DNA of 51,206 bases, taken from NCBI GenBank assembly GCA_020850695.1, contig JADZEF010000234.1, positions 1 to 51,206 on the forward strand. The letters run 5' to 3'. The DNA comes from Planctomycetaceae bacterium (lineage in GTDB: Bacteria > Planctomycetota > Planctomycetia > Planctomycetales > Planctomycetaceae). Under the pieces are notes generated by a model. That model was not told the DNA's origin, searched no databases, and saw only the letters and a program-made list of their open reading frames with translations. The translations under genes were made by a program, and so were the position numbers. This document shows, one piece after another, positions 37,335-46,899 of the stretch (position 1 is its first letter; the number at the start of each line of letters is the position of its first letter).

Positions 37335-37580
37335 TTTTTGCATCGATTGGAAACTGACAGCCGTTCGCCTGCCGCATCCGGCAGTTCGATCCACCTCTCT
37401 TCCCGTCGTTCGACCGTCATTCGTCAATCGTCTGTGTTCCCGCAGCCCGGGCCCGAGCGGGCCCACCCGGAATGGGTTCAGTCCCTGAGTTCGCTCGCCA
37501 GGGAAAGCTCTCCGGGTCGTTCGCCTGTGACTGCCGGACGACCGCCGATTTGACTCCCTTCCGCGATCGAAATTCATTTT

Positions 37581-37886
37581 GTGACCACGAGCGTCATGAC
37601 CGATCCCGTCCGCCGCACCGTGACTGTCGATCTGGAGAACGGGTTGCACCTCGTTCCCTGCTCGCAGATCGCGCAAGCCGCGCGGCGTCATGACGGCGAG
37701 GTCCGGGTCCGCAATGGACAGAAAGCCGCCGACGCCAAGAACGTCCTTGATCTGATGACATTGAGGGCCGAGTTTGGAACCCAGCTCGAGATCGAGGCGA
37801 ACGGAGCCTCCGCGAACGAAGTGATTGAGGTCATCGTCCAGTTGTTCCAGTCGAAGTTTGAAGGTCGCGAGCCCGCAACGACCTGA
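37581..37886 (+). CDS. HPr-like phosphocarrier protein (divergent)
   Basis: The protein has the HPr fold ([21 protein letters not shown], then [28 protein letters not shown]). From the GTG at 37581 the phosphorylatable His is at residue 23 (GLH). The usual following Arg (HARP) is Val (HLVP), and the usual regulatory Ser of HPr(Ser) systems (KSxM) is Asn (KNVL). A start at the ATG at 37596 is also possible. It should accept phosphate from the EI gene 142 bases downstream. Confidence 0.9.
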   Translation: MTTSVMTDPVRRTVTVDLENGLHLVPCSQIAQAARRHDGEVRVRNGQKAADAKNVLDLMTLRAEFGTQLEIEANGASANEVIEVIVQLFQSKFEGREPATT

Positions 37887-38028
37887 CCGGCCGCCAGCAA
37901 TGGGCCTGGTTTCCGGGGGGGAAGCTGCCAGGCACCAGGAAATCCTCGCTTGGCTTAGCGGAGCGCCCGGACGGGCCTCGCGGGCGTGTTCCTGCTCACT
38001 GACGCTTCCCCCAACCCCGTTTTCCCTC

Positions 38029-39777
38029 ATGATCGTCCGACGCGGGATCGCGGTTTCACCCGGTGTGGCGATTGGCCCCGCCCTCATCCTGGGCGTGGAA
38101 GACTTTCGCATTCCCCGGCAGTTCGTCAAGAAGGACGCCGTCGAGACGGAAGTCGCCCGGTTTCAAGCCGCGCTTGCGACGACGTGCGAAGAGATCGCCG
38201 AGAACGAACGGCTCGCCGCGCAGCAGCTCGGCGCACAGTATGCGGCGATCTTCAACGCCCATCTTCAGATGATCCGCGACCCCAACCTGGTCGAGGAGAT
38301 CCAGGGGCTCATCCGCGACAAGCACCATTCGTCCGAAGCCGCTTCGAGCAAGATCCTGCGGCGATACGCCAAGGTCTTCCAGAATCTCGGCAACGAATAC
38401 TTTGCCGAGCGCGCGGCCGATATCTTCGACATCGAAAAGCGATTGTTGCGGCACCTCCTCGGCAAAAAGCGGGAAGCCATCGCCGACCTCACCGAGCCGG
38501 TGCTCGTGCTGGCCGCCAATCTGACGCCCAGCGAAACCGCCGGGCTCAACCGCGAGTTCGTCCGCGGCTTCGCGACCGAAACCGGCGGCCACACCAGCCA
38601 CACGGCCATCCTGGCCGGGGCGCTCGAAATCCCGGCCATCGTCGGCGTCGGACCGTTCCTGTCGGACATCAACGGCGGCGAAACCATCATCATCGATGGC
38701 AATAGCGGCGAGATCGTCATCGCCCCGGACGAGCCGACGCTGGCGCGGTACCGCAACTCCGAAAAAGAGTTCAAGTCCCACGCCGCGAAGCTCGAATCGC
38801 TCCATACGCTCGATGCGGTGACCGCCGACGGCGTCCGTATCCAGCTCTTCGGCAACATCGAGTTTCCGGAAGAGGTCGCCCACTGCCTCGAACGCGGCGC
38901 CGACGGCGTCGGCCTCTACCGCACCGAGTTTCTCTACCTCGGCCGCGAAACCGAGCCGGACGAGGAAGCGCAGTTCGAAGCCTATTCGCGCGTCATCAGC
39001 TCGATGCAGGAGCGTCCGGTCGTCATCCGCACGCTGGACCTGGGGGCCGACAAGCTTCCCGGCGCGTCGACCCGCTCGGGGATGGAAAGCCACAATCCGA
39101 TGCTGGGCCTCCGCAGCATCCGCGTCAGCCTGCAGAACCTGCCGCTGTTCAAGACGCAGCTGCGGGCCATCCTGCGGGCGTCGGTCCACGGGAACGTCCG
39201 CATCATGTTCCCGCTCGTCTCTTCGCTGATGGAGCTGCGGCAGGCGAAGATGATCGTCAGCGACGTCGTTGAAGATCTCGAGGAGGCCGGGATTCCCTAC
39301 GCTCGCAAAGTGCCGATCGGCATGATGGTGGAAGTGCCGTCGGCCGCTCTCCTCGCCGAGGAATTCGCCCGGGAGGTCGATTTCTTCTCGATCGGGACGA
39401 ACGACCTCATCCAGTACACGCTGGCGGTCGACCGCGGCGACCCCGCCGTGGCGAAACTCTACAGCTCGGGCGATCCGGCCCTGCTGCGGCTCATCGCTCA
39501 CGTCATCGATGCGGCCCGCAAGTACGACATCCCGGTGAGCGTCTGCGGGCAGATGAGCTCGGACCCGAAGTTCACAGCGCTGCTGCTGGGAATGGGGTTG
39601 CGGGCGCTGAGCGTCACCCCGCACGCCATTCCCGAGATCAAGCAGGCGATCCGCGCCTTGAAGATTCCGCAGGCCGAGGAAATCGCGGCGCGGGCGTCGA
39701 CCCTCGAAGTCTCGCGCGACATCGAGAATTACCTGCGCGGCGAACTCAAGAAGACCTGCCCCGAACTCGTCCATTGA
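38029..39777 (+). CDS. ptsI: PTS enzyme I (phosphoenolpyruvate-protein phosphotransferase)
   Basis: The 582-residue protein has the full EI architecture. The phosphorylated His is at residue 191 in [11 protein letters not shown]. The PEP-binding C-terminal domain follows, with [17 protein letters not shown] and [22 protein letters not shown] takes phosphate from PEP and gives it to HPr. The start at 38029 gives [12 protein letters not shown], the family's usual opening; an upstream extension from 37825 is not family-like. It closes the hpf-ptsN-HPr-EI run. Confidence 0.96.
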   Translation: MIVRRGIAVSPGVAIGPALILGVEDFRIPRQFVKKDAVETEVARFQAALATTCEEIAENERLAAQQLGAQYAAIFNAHLQMIRDPNLVEEIQGLIRDKHHSSEAASSKILRRYAKVFQNLGNEYFAERAADIFDIEKRLLRHLLGKKREAIADLTEPVLVLAANLTPSETAGLNREFVRGFATETGGHTSHTAILAGALEIPAIVGVGPFLSDINGGETIIIDGNSGEIVIAPDEPTLARYRNSEKEFKSHAAKLESLHTLDAVTADGVRIQLFGNIEFPEEVAHCLERGADGVGLYRTEFLYLGRETEPDEEAQFEAYSRVISSMQERPVVIRTLDLGADKLPGASTRSGMESHNPMLGLRSIRVSLQNLPLFKTQLRAILRASVHGNVRIMFPLVSSLMELRQAKMIVSDVVEDLEEAGIPYARKVPIGMMVEVPSAALLAEEFAREVDFFSIGTNDLIQYTLAVDRGDPAVAKLYSSGDPALLRLIAHVIDAARKYDIPVSVCGQMSSDPKFTALLLGMGLRALSVTPHAIPEIKQAIRALKIPQAEEIAARASTLEVSRDIENYLRGELKKTCPELVH

Positions 39778-39883
39778 CGCCGCGAACGGATGACGCCGCG
39801 AACGGACTGCCCGCGTCGACGGGCCTTCGCGTCCCCGACTCCCGCGGGCTTCTGCTCTTCACGATGGACGTCATCGTGAGCGC

Positions 39884-39919
39884 AAAAAAAACGCCGCCCC
39901 GCTTGGTTGCGGGGCGGCG
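39884..39919 (-). terminator. Rho-independent terminator for the parvulin gene
   Basis: On the minus strand an 11-bp GC-rich stem, CGCCGCCCCGC paired with GCGGGGCGGCG (39892-39902 with 39909-39919), has a 6-base loop and is followed by eight U residues (39891-39884). It lies 37 bases past the stop codon at 39957. Confidence 0.92.
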
Positions 39920-39956
39920 AATGAGTCTGGGCGCCGGAGATTCAGATCGCATCGTG

Positions 39957-41108
39957 TCAGTTCGGCTGGCTGCGGGGGCCGCCCGCGTTCCGCGGCGTCG
40001 CGACGCCTTCACGGCCCGCCGGGGCGCGGCCGGTGCCCGACGTCTGGCGGATCGACCTGTCGGACTTCGTGCCGCCCGAGGTCGTGTTCTGCGTGTAGTT
40101 GTCGACGCGGTACTCTTCCTTGATCTGCTCAAACGTCTTGGCGACGAGTTCCTGCGTCTTCTCTTCCTTCACCTGGTTGTAGAGCTCTTCACGCACTTCG
40201 GTGATGTCGGTGATGAGGGGCTTCGTCTGGCCCTTGCACATGATGATCGCGAACTTCTTGTTGTCCGGGGTTCCGATCTCGATGATGCCCGAGACTTCGT
40301 TCGGCTTGAGGCGGAACGCGCGCTCTTCGAGGTTGAGGTTGCCCGAGTACCGCGGAATGGCCGGGACGTCGCCGTCCAGGGCGCGGCTGGTCGGCTCGAC
40401 CGAGTGCTTGCGGGCGATGGCGCCGAACTCGTTCAGGTCGAGGGTGCCTTCCTTCTGGGCCGCTTCGATCAGCTTGTAGACTTCGTTCGCCCGGCGCGGA
40501 TTGTCGCACATGATCATCTTGCATTCGACGCGCGGGCCGTAGTTCCGGATGAAGGCCTTCTGCAGCTCTTCCTCGGTGATCTTGGCTTCGGGGCCGGCGA
40601 GCTTCTTGAGCGCCAGCATCGGCCAGATCACGTCGCGGGCGTACTGCTCCTTCGTGATGTTCCGCTCGGCCTTGAGCATCTGCAGCCAGGCCTGCGAGTC
40701 GAGGTTGAACCGCTTGGCGATCTTGTCGATTTCGGCGACCACTTCGGTCTGTTTCACTTCGACGCCACGGTCGGCGCAGGCGACTTCGATCAGGGCCCGG
40801 TTGATCAGCTTGTCGAGAGCCTCGGCGCCGTACCGCTCGATGCATTCGCGGGCGACCATCTCGCGGGTGATCACGAGGTTGCCCACCTTGGCCATCGCCG
40901 TGTCGCCCGCTTCGTTGGCTTTGGCGCCCTTCGCCGGACCCCTGACCGTCGCGGTTCCCTCGGCTTCGACGGCCGCACCCGGCTTGGCGCGGAAGACCTG
41001 GATGGCCACTCCCGCGACCAGAACGGCCAGTGCGGTTCCGCCAACCGCCAGAACAATCCGCTGACGCGAGCGAGCGCCCGCGGGGTTCGAGTGCATCCCT
41101 TCACTCAT
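39957..41108 (-). CDS. Membrane-anchored parvulin-type peptidyl-prolyl isomerase
   Basis: The 383-residue protein has one N-terminal membrane helix (about residues 18-38). A SurA-like N-terminal helical part follows (about 70-185: VGNLVITREMVARECIERYG) and then a PpiC/parvulin domain (ALDGDVPAIPRYSGNLNLEERAFRLKPNEVSGIIEI, near residues 245-300). The C-terminus is Gly/Arg/Ser rich. It probably assists folding of exported proteins. GGAGA precedes the ATG. Confidence 0.85.
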   Translation of the reverse strand: MSEGMHSNPAGARSRQRIVLAVGGTALAVLVAGVAIQVFRAKPGAAVEAEGTATVRGPAKGAKANEAGDTAMAKVGNLVITREMVARECIERYGAEALDKLINRALIEVACADRGVEVKQTEVVAEIDKIAKRFNLDSQAWLQMLKAERNITKEQYARDVIWPMLALKKLAGPEAKITEEELQKAFIRNYGPRVECKMIMCDNPRRANEVYKLIEAAQKEGTLDLNEFGAIARKHSVEPTSRALDGDVPAIPRYSGNLNLEERAFRLKPNEVSGIIEIGTPDNKKFAIIMCKGQTKPLITDITEVREELYNQVKEEKTQELVAKTFEQIKEEYRVDNYTQNTTSGGTKSDRSIRQTSGTGRAPAGREGVATPRNAGGPRSQPN

Positions 41109-41491
41109 GACTCAGGGTCTCCGCAACAGACGTGGAATAACGGGTCTCTCGGCGCCTCTGCCTCAAGAGGCGCGGTCTTATAGAGAGGTTGGAAAAACCG
41201 GTCAACCCCGCTTTGGAGAACCGGCCTCCGAGTTTCCGATGGTTTTCAATGAGGACGGCGGAGTCCGCGGGCATGCAGGAACGCACTCCCGCAGACGTTC
41301 CAATGCCGATCCGACCATCCACTGCGGTCGAAACGTCTCTCGTCTCCAAGAGCACTTTCAACCGGAGGTGTCGTTCGCCGTCGAACCATCGTCGACAGCT
41401 CGCCAAAGGCGAAAGGGTCGTCGCCGCTCCCGTTGTTACATCGGTACGACCACGACCACCGATTCGCCGTCGCGCGAATTCGTCGAAGACA
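41109..41491. other. Intergenic region with a short hairpin
   Basis: This 383-base stretch between the NADAR gene and the parvulin gene holds a perfect 8-bp stem, GCGCCTCT (41152-41159) with AGAGGCGC (41166-41173), in the parvulin 5' leader. Long frames crossing here overlap the NADAR gene antisense and are not supported. Confidence 0.5.
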
Positions 41492-41998
41492 TCAGACGGC
41501 CAGACGCGGCCCGGACGGCGCCGCCGCGCCTGGCTCGCTCGGCTCGGATGGTCCCGAGGCTCTGAGTTCCTCGCGGACTTCCATGAGGATCCGTCCGAGC
41601 CGGTTCTGGCCCTCGCCGCGGCATTCGCCCCAGAACGTATCGCCCCAGCTGTTTGCTTCGACAAGCCGCGCCTCGCCTGTGGCGACGAGCATCGCGGCGA
41701 GATCGGCGTGGGTGCGGAACTTGAGCCGCACGAGGTCGCGCATGACGCCGACCCGGATCTCTTCCCAATCGAACCGGACCGTCACCGTGCGGGCCAGACG
41801 CTTGGCCTGTCCCGGAGTCGCCGCGGTGCGGACCATCTCCTTCTCTGATCGGTGGAGGCACTTCGCGGCCTGGTACGCGTGCTCGACCGACGCGTAGCGC
41901 GTTCCCTCATACACAACCTCGGCGGGCCAGAAGTTGGACAAGAAGCGGTAGGTGCCCCGGAACGAATCAATGAGGTTGGTATGGATGAGCTGGGCCAC
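41492..41998 (-). CDS. NADAR-family protein
   Basis: The 168-residue protein has NADAR family motifs: YRFLSNFWPAEVVYEG, SVEHAYQAAKCL, then ANSWGDTFWGECRGEGQNRLGRILMEVRE. NADAR proteins act on ADP-ribose or related nucleotide glycosides; some reverse guanine ADP-ribosylation, and others are linked to riboflavin-pathway intermediates. The start is a GTG at 41998 with GAGGAG upstream. The extension to 42130 is not family-like. The C-terminal 20 residues are Pro/Ser rich. Confidence 0.9.
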   Translation of the reverse strand: MAQLIHTNLIDSFRGTYRFLSNFWPAEVVYEGTRYASVEHAYQAAKCLHRSEKEMVRTAATPGQAKRLARTVTVRFDWEEIRVGVMRDLVRLKFRTHADLAAMLVATGEARLVEANSWGDTFWGECRGEGQNRLGRILMEVREELRASGPSEPSEPGAAAPSGPRLAV

Positions 41999-42173
41999 GG
42001 CAATCTCCTCGATGGTCCGGATGGCAACAGCCGCCGGAGACAGAGAAGAGACGCGCGAGAGGACCGCGCGGTTCGCTCGCACGCCGAATCCCGCCTGAAA
42101 CGCTGTCCCCGAGAAGGGAACGGCTTTCACTGCAAAGCGGACTCCGAGCAGCGAGAGTGGGGCAATCCGGCGG

Positions 42174-42202
42174 TTGACGTCGCTACATGTCCGCGCTAAA
42201 TT
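42174..42202 (+). promoter_or_regulatory. Promoter of the marR-like gene, probable leaderless start
   Basis: TTGACG (42174-42179) and TAAATT (42197-42202) are separated by 17 bases. The ATG at 42209 lies 7 bases past the -10, where transcription would begin. No ribosome binding site is seen, so the transcript is probably leaderless. Confidence 0.55.
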
Positions 42203-42208
42203 CGCGTC

Positions 42209-42706
42209 ATGAACGACTCGTCAGGATCCGCAGGTCGACGTCGCCGGTTCGATTCGGTCGAACAGGAGGCTTACCTCCAGCTGTGGCGCACCTACGACCG
42301 CCTCAAGGCCCTCGAGGACGAGTTGTTCAGCGCGTTCGATCTTTCCGCGCAGCAGTACAACGCGTTGCGGTTGCTGAGGGCGGTGTCGCCGGGGACGCTT
42401 CCGGTCAACGCTCTGGGCGAGCGGTTGATTTCGCGGGCCCCCGACATGACGCGGCTCCTCGACCGCCTCGAAGCCCGCGGGCTGGTGCAGCGGGCGCGGC
42501 GGACCGACAACCGCCGCGTGGTCGAAGTCGGCATCACGGCCGGCGGAATCGAACTTCTCGACCAGCTGGCGGAACCGGTGCGGGATTGCCACCGCCGGCA
42601 ACTCGGACATCTCTCCGATCAGAGCCTGCGCGGGCTGATCGAACTCCTGGAGGCGTCCCGCGCCCCGCACGAAACGCCGGACGGTCCGTGGAAGACGGCG
42701 ACCTGA
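42209..42706 (+). CDS. MarR-family transcriptional regulator
   Basis: The 165-residue protein has the MarR winged-helix fold: LSAQQYNALRLLRAV, then LGERLISRAPDMTRLLDRLEARGLVQRARRTDNRRVVEVGIT (helix-turn-helix and wing). Such proteins repress efflux or stress genes until a ligand binds. It is convergent with the MFS transporter gene; regulation of that gene is plausible but not shown. Confidence 0.92.
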   Translation: MNDSSGSAGRRRRFDSVEQEAYLQLWRTYDRLKALEDELFSAFDLSAQQYNALRLLRAVSPGTLPVNALGERLISRAPDMTRLLDRLEARGLVQRARRTDNRRVVEVGITAGGIELLDQLAEPVRDCHRRQLGHLSDQSLRGLIELLEASRAPHETPDGPWKTAT

Positions 42707-42872
42707 CTTGAAGTGATCGCCATCGTGCAGTGCGGCGAACGGACAGCGGCCTGCGAGGGACTTCAACGGCCACGTGACGATCTGGCCACTTCATCCCTCC
42801 GGCGTAGAACGCGGGAGTCCGCCCACTCACGCGCCCCATGATGCGAACGATGCGCCGGAGGCAGTTCAGCCC

Positions 42873-42902
42873 CTTCACACTTCTTCATACCTCTTCGCAC
42901 CC
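42873..42902. repeat. Third copy of the 10-bp repeat
   Basis: Three 10-bp units (CTTCACACTT, CTTCATACCT, CTTCGCACCC) match the reverse-oriented decamers at 29301-29340. They lie 8 bases past the stop codon of the MFS gene. Confidence 0.7.
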
Positions 42903-42909
42903 CTGCCCC

Positions 42910-44511
42910 TCATTCCGGCAGCGGCTTGCCGCGCGTCTCCGGGGCGAACCAGATGATGATCATGCCGACGACGTAGATCATGCTCATTGCGGTGCAGGCC
43001 ATCGGGAAGCCGGCGTGAATGGTGAATCCTCCGATGGTCAGATCGTCTTTGAAGAGTCGGATGAGGTTGCCGACCTGGATCGCTCCGACCGCGGCAATGA
43101 CGCGGCCGAAGTTGAACGCAAACCCCTGCCCGGTCGCACGGACGCTCGTCCGGAACAGTTCCGGCAGGTAGAGGGGCAGCCATCCGTAGAACGACGCGGT
43201 CGTCGCTCCGCCGACAAAAACGGAGATCAGCACGTTGTTCGTATAACTGGTATTGGAGAGGAAGAACCAGAGCGAGGACGCGAGCGACAGCAGGCACAAC
43301 ACAAAATAGGCCGAACGGCGGCCGAGCTTGTCCCCCAGCAGCGCCCCGGCCATCGTCCCGAGGATCGCGCCGATGGCTGCAAGGATCTGCGTCATGGCGC
43401 GGGCCGAACTCTGGTAGGTCGCCGCCTGCACGGCCGTCATGTTTTCCCTGGCAGCGTCTTTATTGGCCAGGTCACTCACCCACGGAACGGCATTCTGGAA
43501 CGACGCCCAGGTGCCGAGCAGCGCCACGCCACTCAGGCACGCGGCCAGCAGCATTCGCCGCATCGTCGGACCGTAGCCGTGCGAAGGGTCCGTCACGGTG
43601 TGGGCGGAACGCTGCAGGTACTTCGCAACCGGATACGAATAACCGACAAGTGCAACCAGAGTGCCGGCGACCGTTCCGGCCACTCGCATCCAGAGAGGGA
43701 ACGGCTCGACCCAGATGTAGACCATGCCGATCGGACCGAGCGTGCCGATGAGCACCGCGATCAGGTCCCGCGTGGCCCAGGCCGAGGTCGCCCCCTGTTC
43801 CTTCGCGTGCAGCCACTTCTGCGATTCAGGGACGAACAGTCGAATGAAGAACGTGAGGAGCGCGGGGACCGCCCCGATCATCATCAGCAGCCGCCAGGCC
43901 GAGTTGTCCTGGCCCATCAGATAGGTCATCGTCGCTTCCGACGTTCCCATCGAGGTCAGCCACCCTCGCAGCGTCTCCAGGGCGACTCCGAGACTCAACC
44001 CGATCAAGGCGATGAGCAGGAACCCGACATTCGACGCCGCCCCGATCAACCCTGCCAGCACGCCGCGGGAGCGGTTTGGCCAAAGTTCCATGACCAGCGA
44101 CACGCCGAGCGACCACTCGCCCCCCATTCCCAGGGCGGCGACGAAGCGGAACACGAAGATCTCGTTCGGGCTCCGGGCGAACCCGCACAACCCCATGAAC
44201 AGCGTGTAGGTCAGCACGCTCAACGTCATGGAACGGACGCGGCCGATACGGTCCCCGAGCCAGCCGAACAGCACTCCGCCCGTCGCGGCGCCGATCAGGA
44301 ACGCGGCGGTGATGACGCTGTTCCAAAACTTCCAGTCATCGGAGTCCTTGCCGACCTTCTCCAGAAGCTCCATGAGCGCCGGACGGGAAACGAGAGGGAA
44401 CAGCCCCATTTCGAACCCGTCGAACATCCAACCGAGGAAGGCGGCGGCAAGGGCCATCCACTGGCCGCGGCGGGAAGCAGGAGGCGAAGCGGGCGCAGCC
44501 GGGGCGTTCAT
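42910..44511 (-). CDS. MFS transporter
   Basis: The 533-residue protein has about twelve hydrophobic segments and the MFS loop motif GWLGDRIGRVRSM between helices 2 and 3. The N-terminal half contains MDFFG-like FDGFEMGLFPLV and the sequence GEWSLGVSLVMELWPNRSRGVLAG, which resembles sialic acid or organic acid transporters. A sugar or organic acid substrate is inferred. AGGA lies before the ATG. It is convergent with the MarR gene. Confidence 0.92.
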   Translation of the reverse strand: MNAPAAPASPPASRRGQWMALAAAFLGWMFDGFEMGLFPLVSRPALMELLEKVGKDSDDWKFWNSVITAAFLIGAATGGVLFGWLGDRIGRVRSMTLSVLTYTLFMGLCGFARSPNEIFVFRFVAALGMGGEWSLGVSLVMELWPNRSRGVLAGLIGAASNVGFLLIALIGLSLGVALETLRGWLTSMGTSEATMTYLMGQDNSAWRLLMMIGAVPALLTFFIRLFVPESQKWLHAKEQGATSAWATRDLIAVLIGTLGPIGMVYIWVEPFPLWMRVAGTVAGTLVALVGYSYPVAKYLQRSAHTVTDPSHGYGPTMRRMLLAACLSGVALLGTWASFQNAVPWVSDLANKDAARENMTAVQAATYQSSARAMTQILAAIGAILGTMAGALLGDKLGRRSAYFVLCLLSLASSLWFFLSNTSYTNNVLISVFVGGATTASFYGWLPLYLPELFRTSVRATGQGFAFNFGRVIAAVGAIQVGNLIRLFKDDLTIGGFTIHAGFPMACTAMSMIYVVGMIIIWFAPETRGKPLPE

Positions 44512-44720
44512 CGAGGCAAGTCCTGGCGAGGGAGTTCCGGGCAGGCAGCGGCCAGACGAGTGGAACGGGCGCGGCGTCCGCCGCCTTCATCCGCCATCGA
44601 CCACTGATGCGACCAGCTTAGGCCAAGCCGCCGTCAAATGCGACCAACCCCCCCCGCATCGAACCGGGGAGAACAGAAAATCGGAGCGAGATCGCCGGCA
44701 GGCCCTGACGCAAGGCGCCG

Positions 44721-45785
44721 TCAGTCCAATTGATTGTCACTGACCGCAATGCCGTCGCGGCGGTCGAGCACCCGGCCAAAAACCGTGGGATCCATGATGT
44801 AATTGAGCATCTTGACCCGGCCGTCGCAGAACGCGAAATTCGGACCGGCGACGTGGGCCGACCCCCAATGGCGGTTCCGGTTGATGTCCATCGAATCGAT
44901 CGTCGAGTTGTTCATTGCGGTTCCGTACCGCAGGAAATGCCATGGATAGCGGGCGTCGAAGGCGTCCCCATCGGCATATTGAGGCGGGCTGCTGAGATTG
45001 AACTGCGTCGAGGGTCCCCCCTGTTCCCCCTGGTGCATTTTCTCGACGTACTTCTCGCCGATCAGCACGGTATTCGTCTTGCCGTCGGCGTTCTCCAGGG
45101 CCGTGACCGTCAGACGCCCCTTCCAGGTCCAGGTTTCGCCGTTCGTGTTGACCGAACTGCGCTGGGTGATCTCTCCCGGGATGAAGATCCCGTTCGGCAG
45201 CTGATTCATCCAGGCGAACAGGCAGGACGACTGCCCCATGGTGAGGGCGCAGTCGGGACCGGTGTTGCCGGCGTAGTCGATGCACCCTCCAGGAGGTACC
45301 GCCGTCCCCGCAGCGAAATCGAGCGTCTTCGGAACCCCCGTCGCCGGCGTCGTCTGCCGCATCGCCGTCCGGCGGCTTGGACAGAAGTACGTCGGCACGG
45401 TGATGGATTTCACTTCCGATCCCTTCGTGACTCCCCACGGGGCATTACTCGGATTGGTGGTGGAGTAGGTGGGCATGTCCAGATAGGGCAGGATCAGGGC
45501 CGTCCACGCATGGCCATCGAGCTTGTTTCCGCCTGTGTCGATCCCGACATACGCCGGGGGAAACATTTTCCGCGCGTCCGATTCGGTGAAGTTCACGATG
45601 GCCAGCGCGATCTGCCGCATATTGTTCTGGCAGGCGGTGCGGCGGGCCGTCTCACGGGCGTACTGCACGGCCGGCAGCAGCATGGCGATCAGAATGCCGA
45701 TGATCGCAATGACGACGAGCAGCTCGATGATCGTGAAGCCGGGGCGTTTCGAGAATCGACGACGGCGTGCGGGCGTGCGGTTCAT
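44721..45785 (-). CDS. DUF1559 protein with a prepilin-like N-terminus
   Basis: The 354-residue protein starts with a prepilin-type cleavage motif ([22 protein letters not shown], about residues 12-33) that type IV prepilin peptidase would process. Its body has the DUF1559 pattern ending [18 protein letters not shown]. Planctomycetes carry dozens of these, thought to form pseudopilus-like structures. The start at 45785 was chosen because it places the prepilin motif near the N-terminus; the longer frame to 46121 is not family-like. Confidence 0.95.
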   Translation of the reverse strand: MNRTPARRRRFSKRPGFTIIELLVVIAIIGILIAMLLPAVQYARETARRTACQNNMRQIALAIVNFTESDARKMFPPAYVGIDTGGNKLDGHAWTALILPYLDMPTYSTTNPSNAPWGVTKGSEVKSITVPTYFCPSRRTAMRQTTPATGVPKTLDFAAGTAVPPGGCIDYAGNTGPDCALTMGQSSCLFAWMNQLPNGIFIPGEITQRSSVNTNGETWTWKGRLTVTALENADGKTNTVLIGEKYVEKMHQGEQGGPSTQFNLSSPPQYADGDAFDARYPWHFLRYGTAMNNSTIDSMDINRNRHWGSAHVAGPNFAFCDGRVKMLNYIMDPTVFGRVLDRRDGIAVSDNQLD

Positions 45786-46166
45786 GAAGGACGATTCCCG
45801 AAAGAAGGGCAGCGGGACGGCGCAATGGAAGGAAACCGGCGGCTCGGGCGGTCGGCACGCGATCCGTCGGAAGTAATCCACTGGAAACGTCGACGCTCGT
45901 GCCGAATGGTCTGCGTTTTTCCCGCACGGTAGCCGCAGCGGCCACAACAAGGAAAGGACTTGAGGAAACCGCTGATGGAGGTGAGCGGTGGAATCGAACG
46001 GAAGAACGGACACGAGCACAAAGAGACAACCGAACGGTTGAACTCCCTGGCGATTGTATGCCCGTCCCTGAACGCTTCCTAGTCCGGACGGGTCATCACC
46101 GGGGCGAGATCGCTTCCTCAAGAATCGCGATGACGATTTTCACCTCGGTGTTCGCCCTCTGAACTC
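45786..46166. other. Intergenic region upstream of the DUF1559 gene
   Basis: About 380 bases lie between the DMP19-like gene's stop codon and the DUF1559 start. I see no gene with convincing codon bias, no tRNA and no repeat. Confidence 0.5.
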
Positions 46167-46862
46167 TCAGGGTTCGTGAACGAACAACTCGGGATGGCTT
46201 CGCAGGTAGGGGACGAATCCGTCGAAGCCCTCTTCGTCGTCTGCCTTCCAGTAGCGGCGATTCAGGGCTTCTTCGTCCTTCCATTTCCATAAGGTCGATT
46301 CATCTCCATACCAGCGTTCCTTGAAGTCCGCAGGCCGGCCATACTCTCGGGCATAAAACGCGATGGCATCCTGAAGGACGTCCGCCCGCTGATTCAGCCC
46401 CAGGACTCTCAGGGCCGCGAGGGTCTCCTGGGCATACGCCCCCGTGGAGTTGGAGAAGAACTGATAGAACCCTCCATTGGGCACTTCGAAGTCGATTCCC
46501 GAAATGTGCCAGGCCATCAGGAGACCAGGCGGGTAGTCCTTCAGCGCCGTGTCCCAGCCGGAACTGCCGACTTCCTGGAGGTTGTCGATCATGTAATCGA
46601 CGCAAAGGGTGTAAAGGTCGTCGTCCTTCGTTTCGTCGAGGACCGCTCGTGTCAGTGCCGTCGGTGTCGTTCGATTATAGCGTCCCATATAGCGTCTCAG
46701 GCTCAGTCGATTGATTGGCGTCTCGTCCTCATGAACGATCGCCTTCGGTTCCGCTTCGGCGAGGCATCCGACGCTGCCGAGCGCCGCAACGATGCTGAGC
46801 AGAGCCCGCCGCCGCCACGGCCTCCACGCGAGCGGGAACCAATCACCCTTCGTCGCATTCAT
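46167..46862 (-). CDS. DMP19/DUF4375-like lipoprotein
   Basis: The 231-residue protein has an N-terminal lipoprotein-like signal with LGSVGC (Cys about residue 33). The body matches the DMP19 (DUF4375) pattern: MAWHISGIDFEVPNGGFYQFFSNSTGAYAQETLAALRVLG. DMP19 proteins bind the DNA-mimic or histone-like nucleoid proteins in some bacteria, but a lipoprotein-type signal is unusual for that role. The ATG at 46862 was preferred over 46874. A function outside the cytoplasm is inferred. Confidence 0.75.
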   Translation of the reverse strand: MNATKGDWFPLAWRPWRRRALLSIVAALGSVGCLAEAEPKAIVHEDETPINRLSLRRYMGRYNRTTPTALTRAVLDETKDDDLYTLCVDYMIDNLQEVGSSGWDTALKDYPPGLLMAWHISGIDFEVPNGGFYQFFSNSTGAYAQETLAALRVLGLNQRADVLQDAIAFYAREYGRPADFKERWYGDESTLWKWKDEEALNRRYWKADDEEGFDGFVPYLRSHPELFVHEP

Positions 46863-46899
46863 CACAACGTCCACGATGACGACAGGCCGGGAGCGGACT

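Noticed and set aside
42838-44607. Long plus-strand frame opposite the MFS transporter
   Set aside because: Antisense shadow with charged low-complexity sequence.
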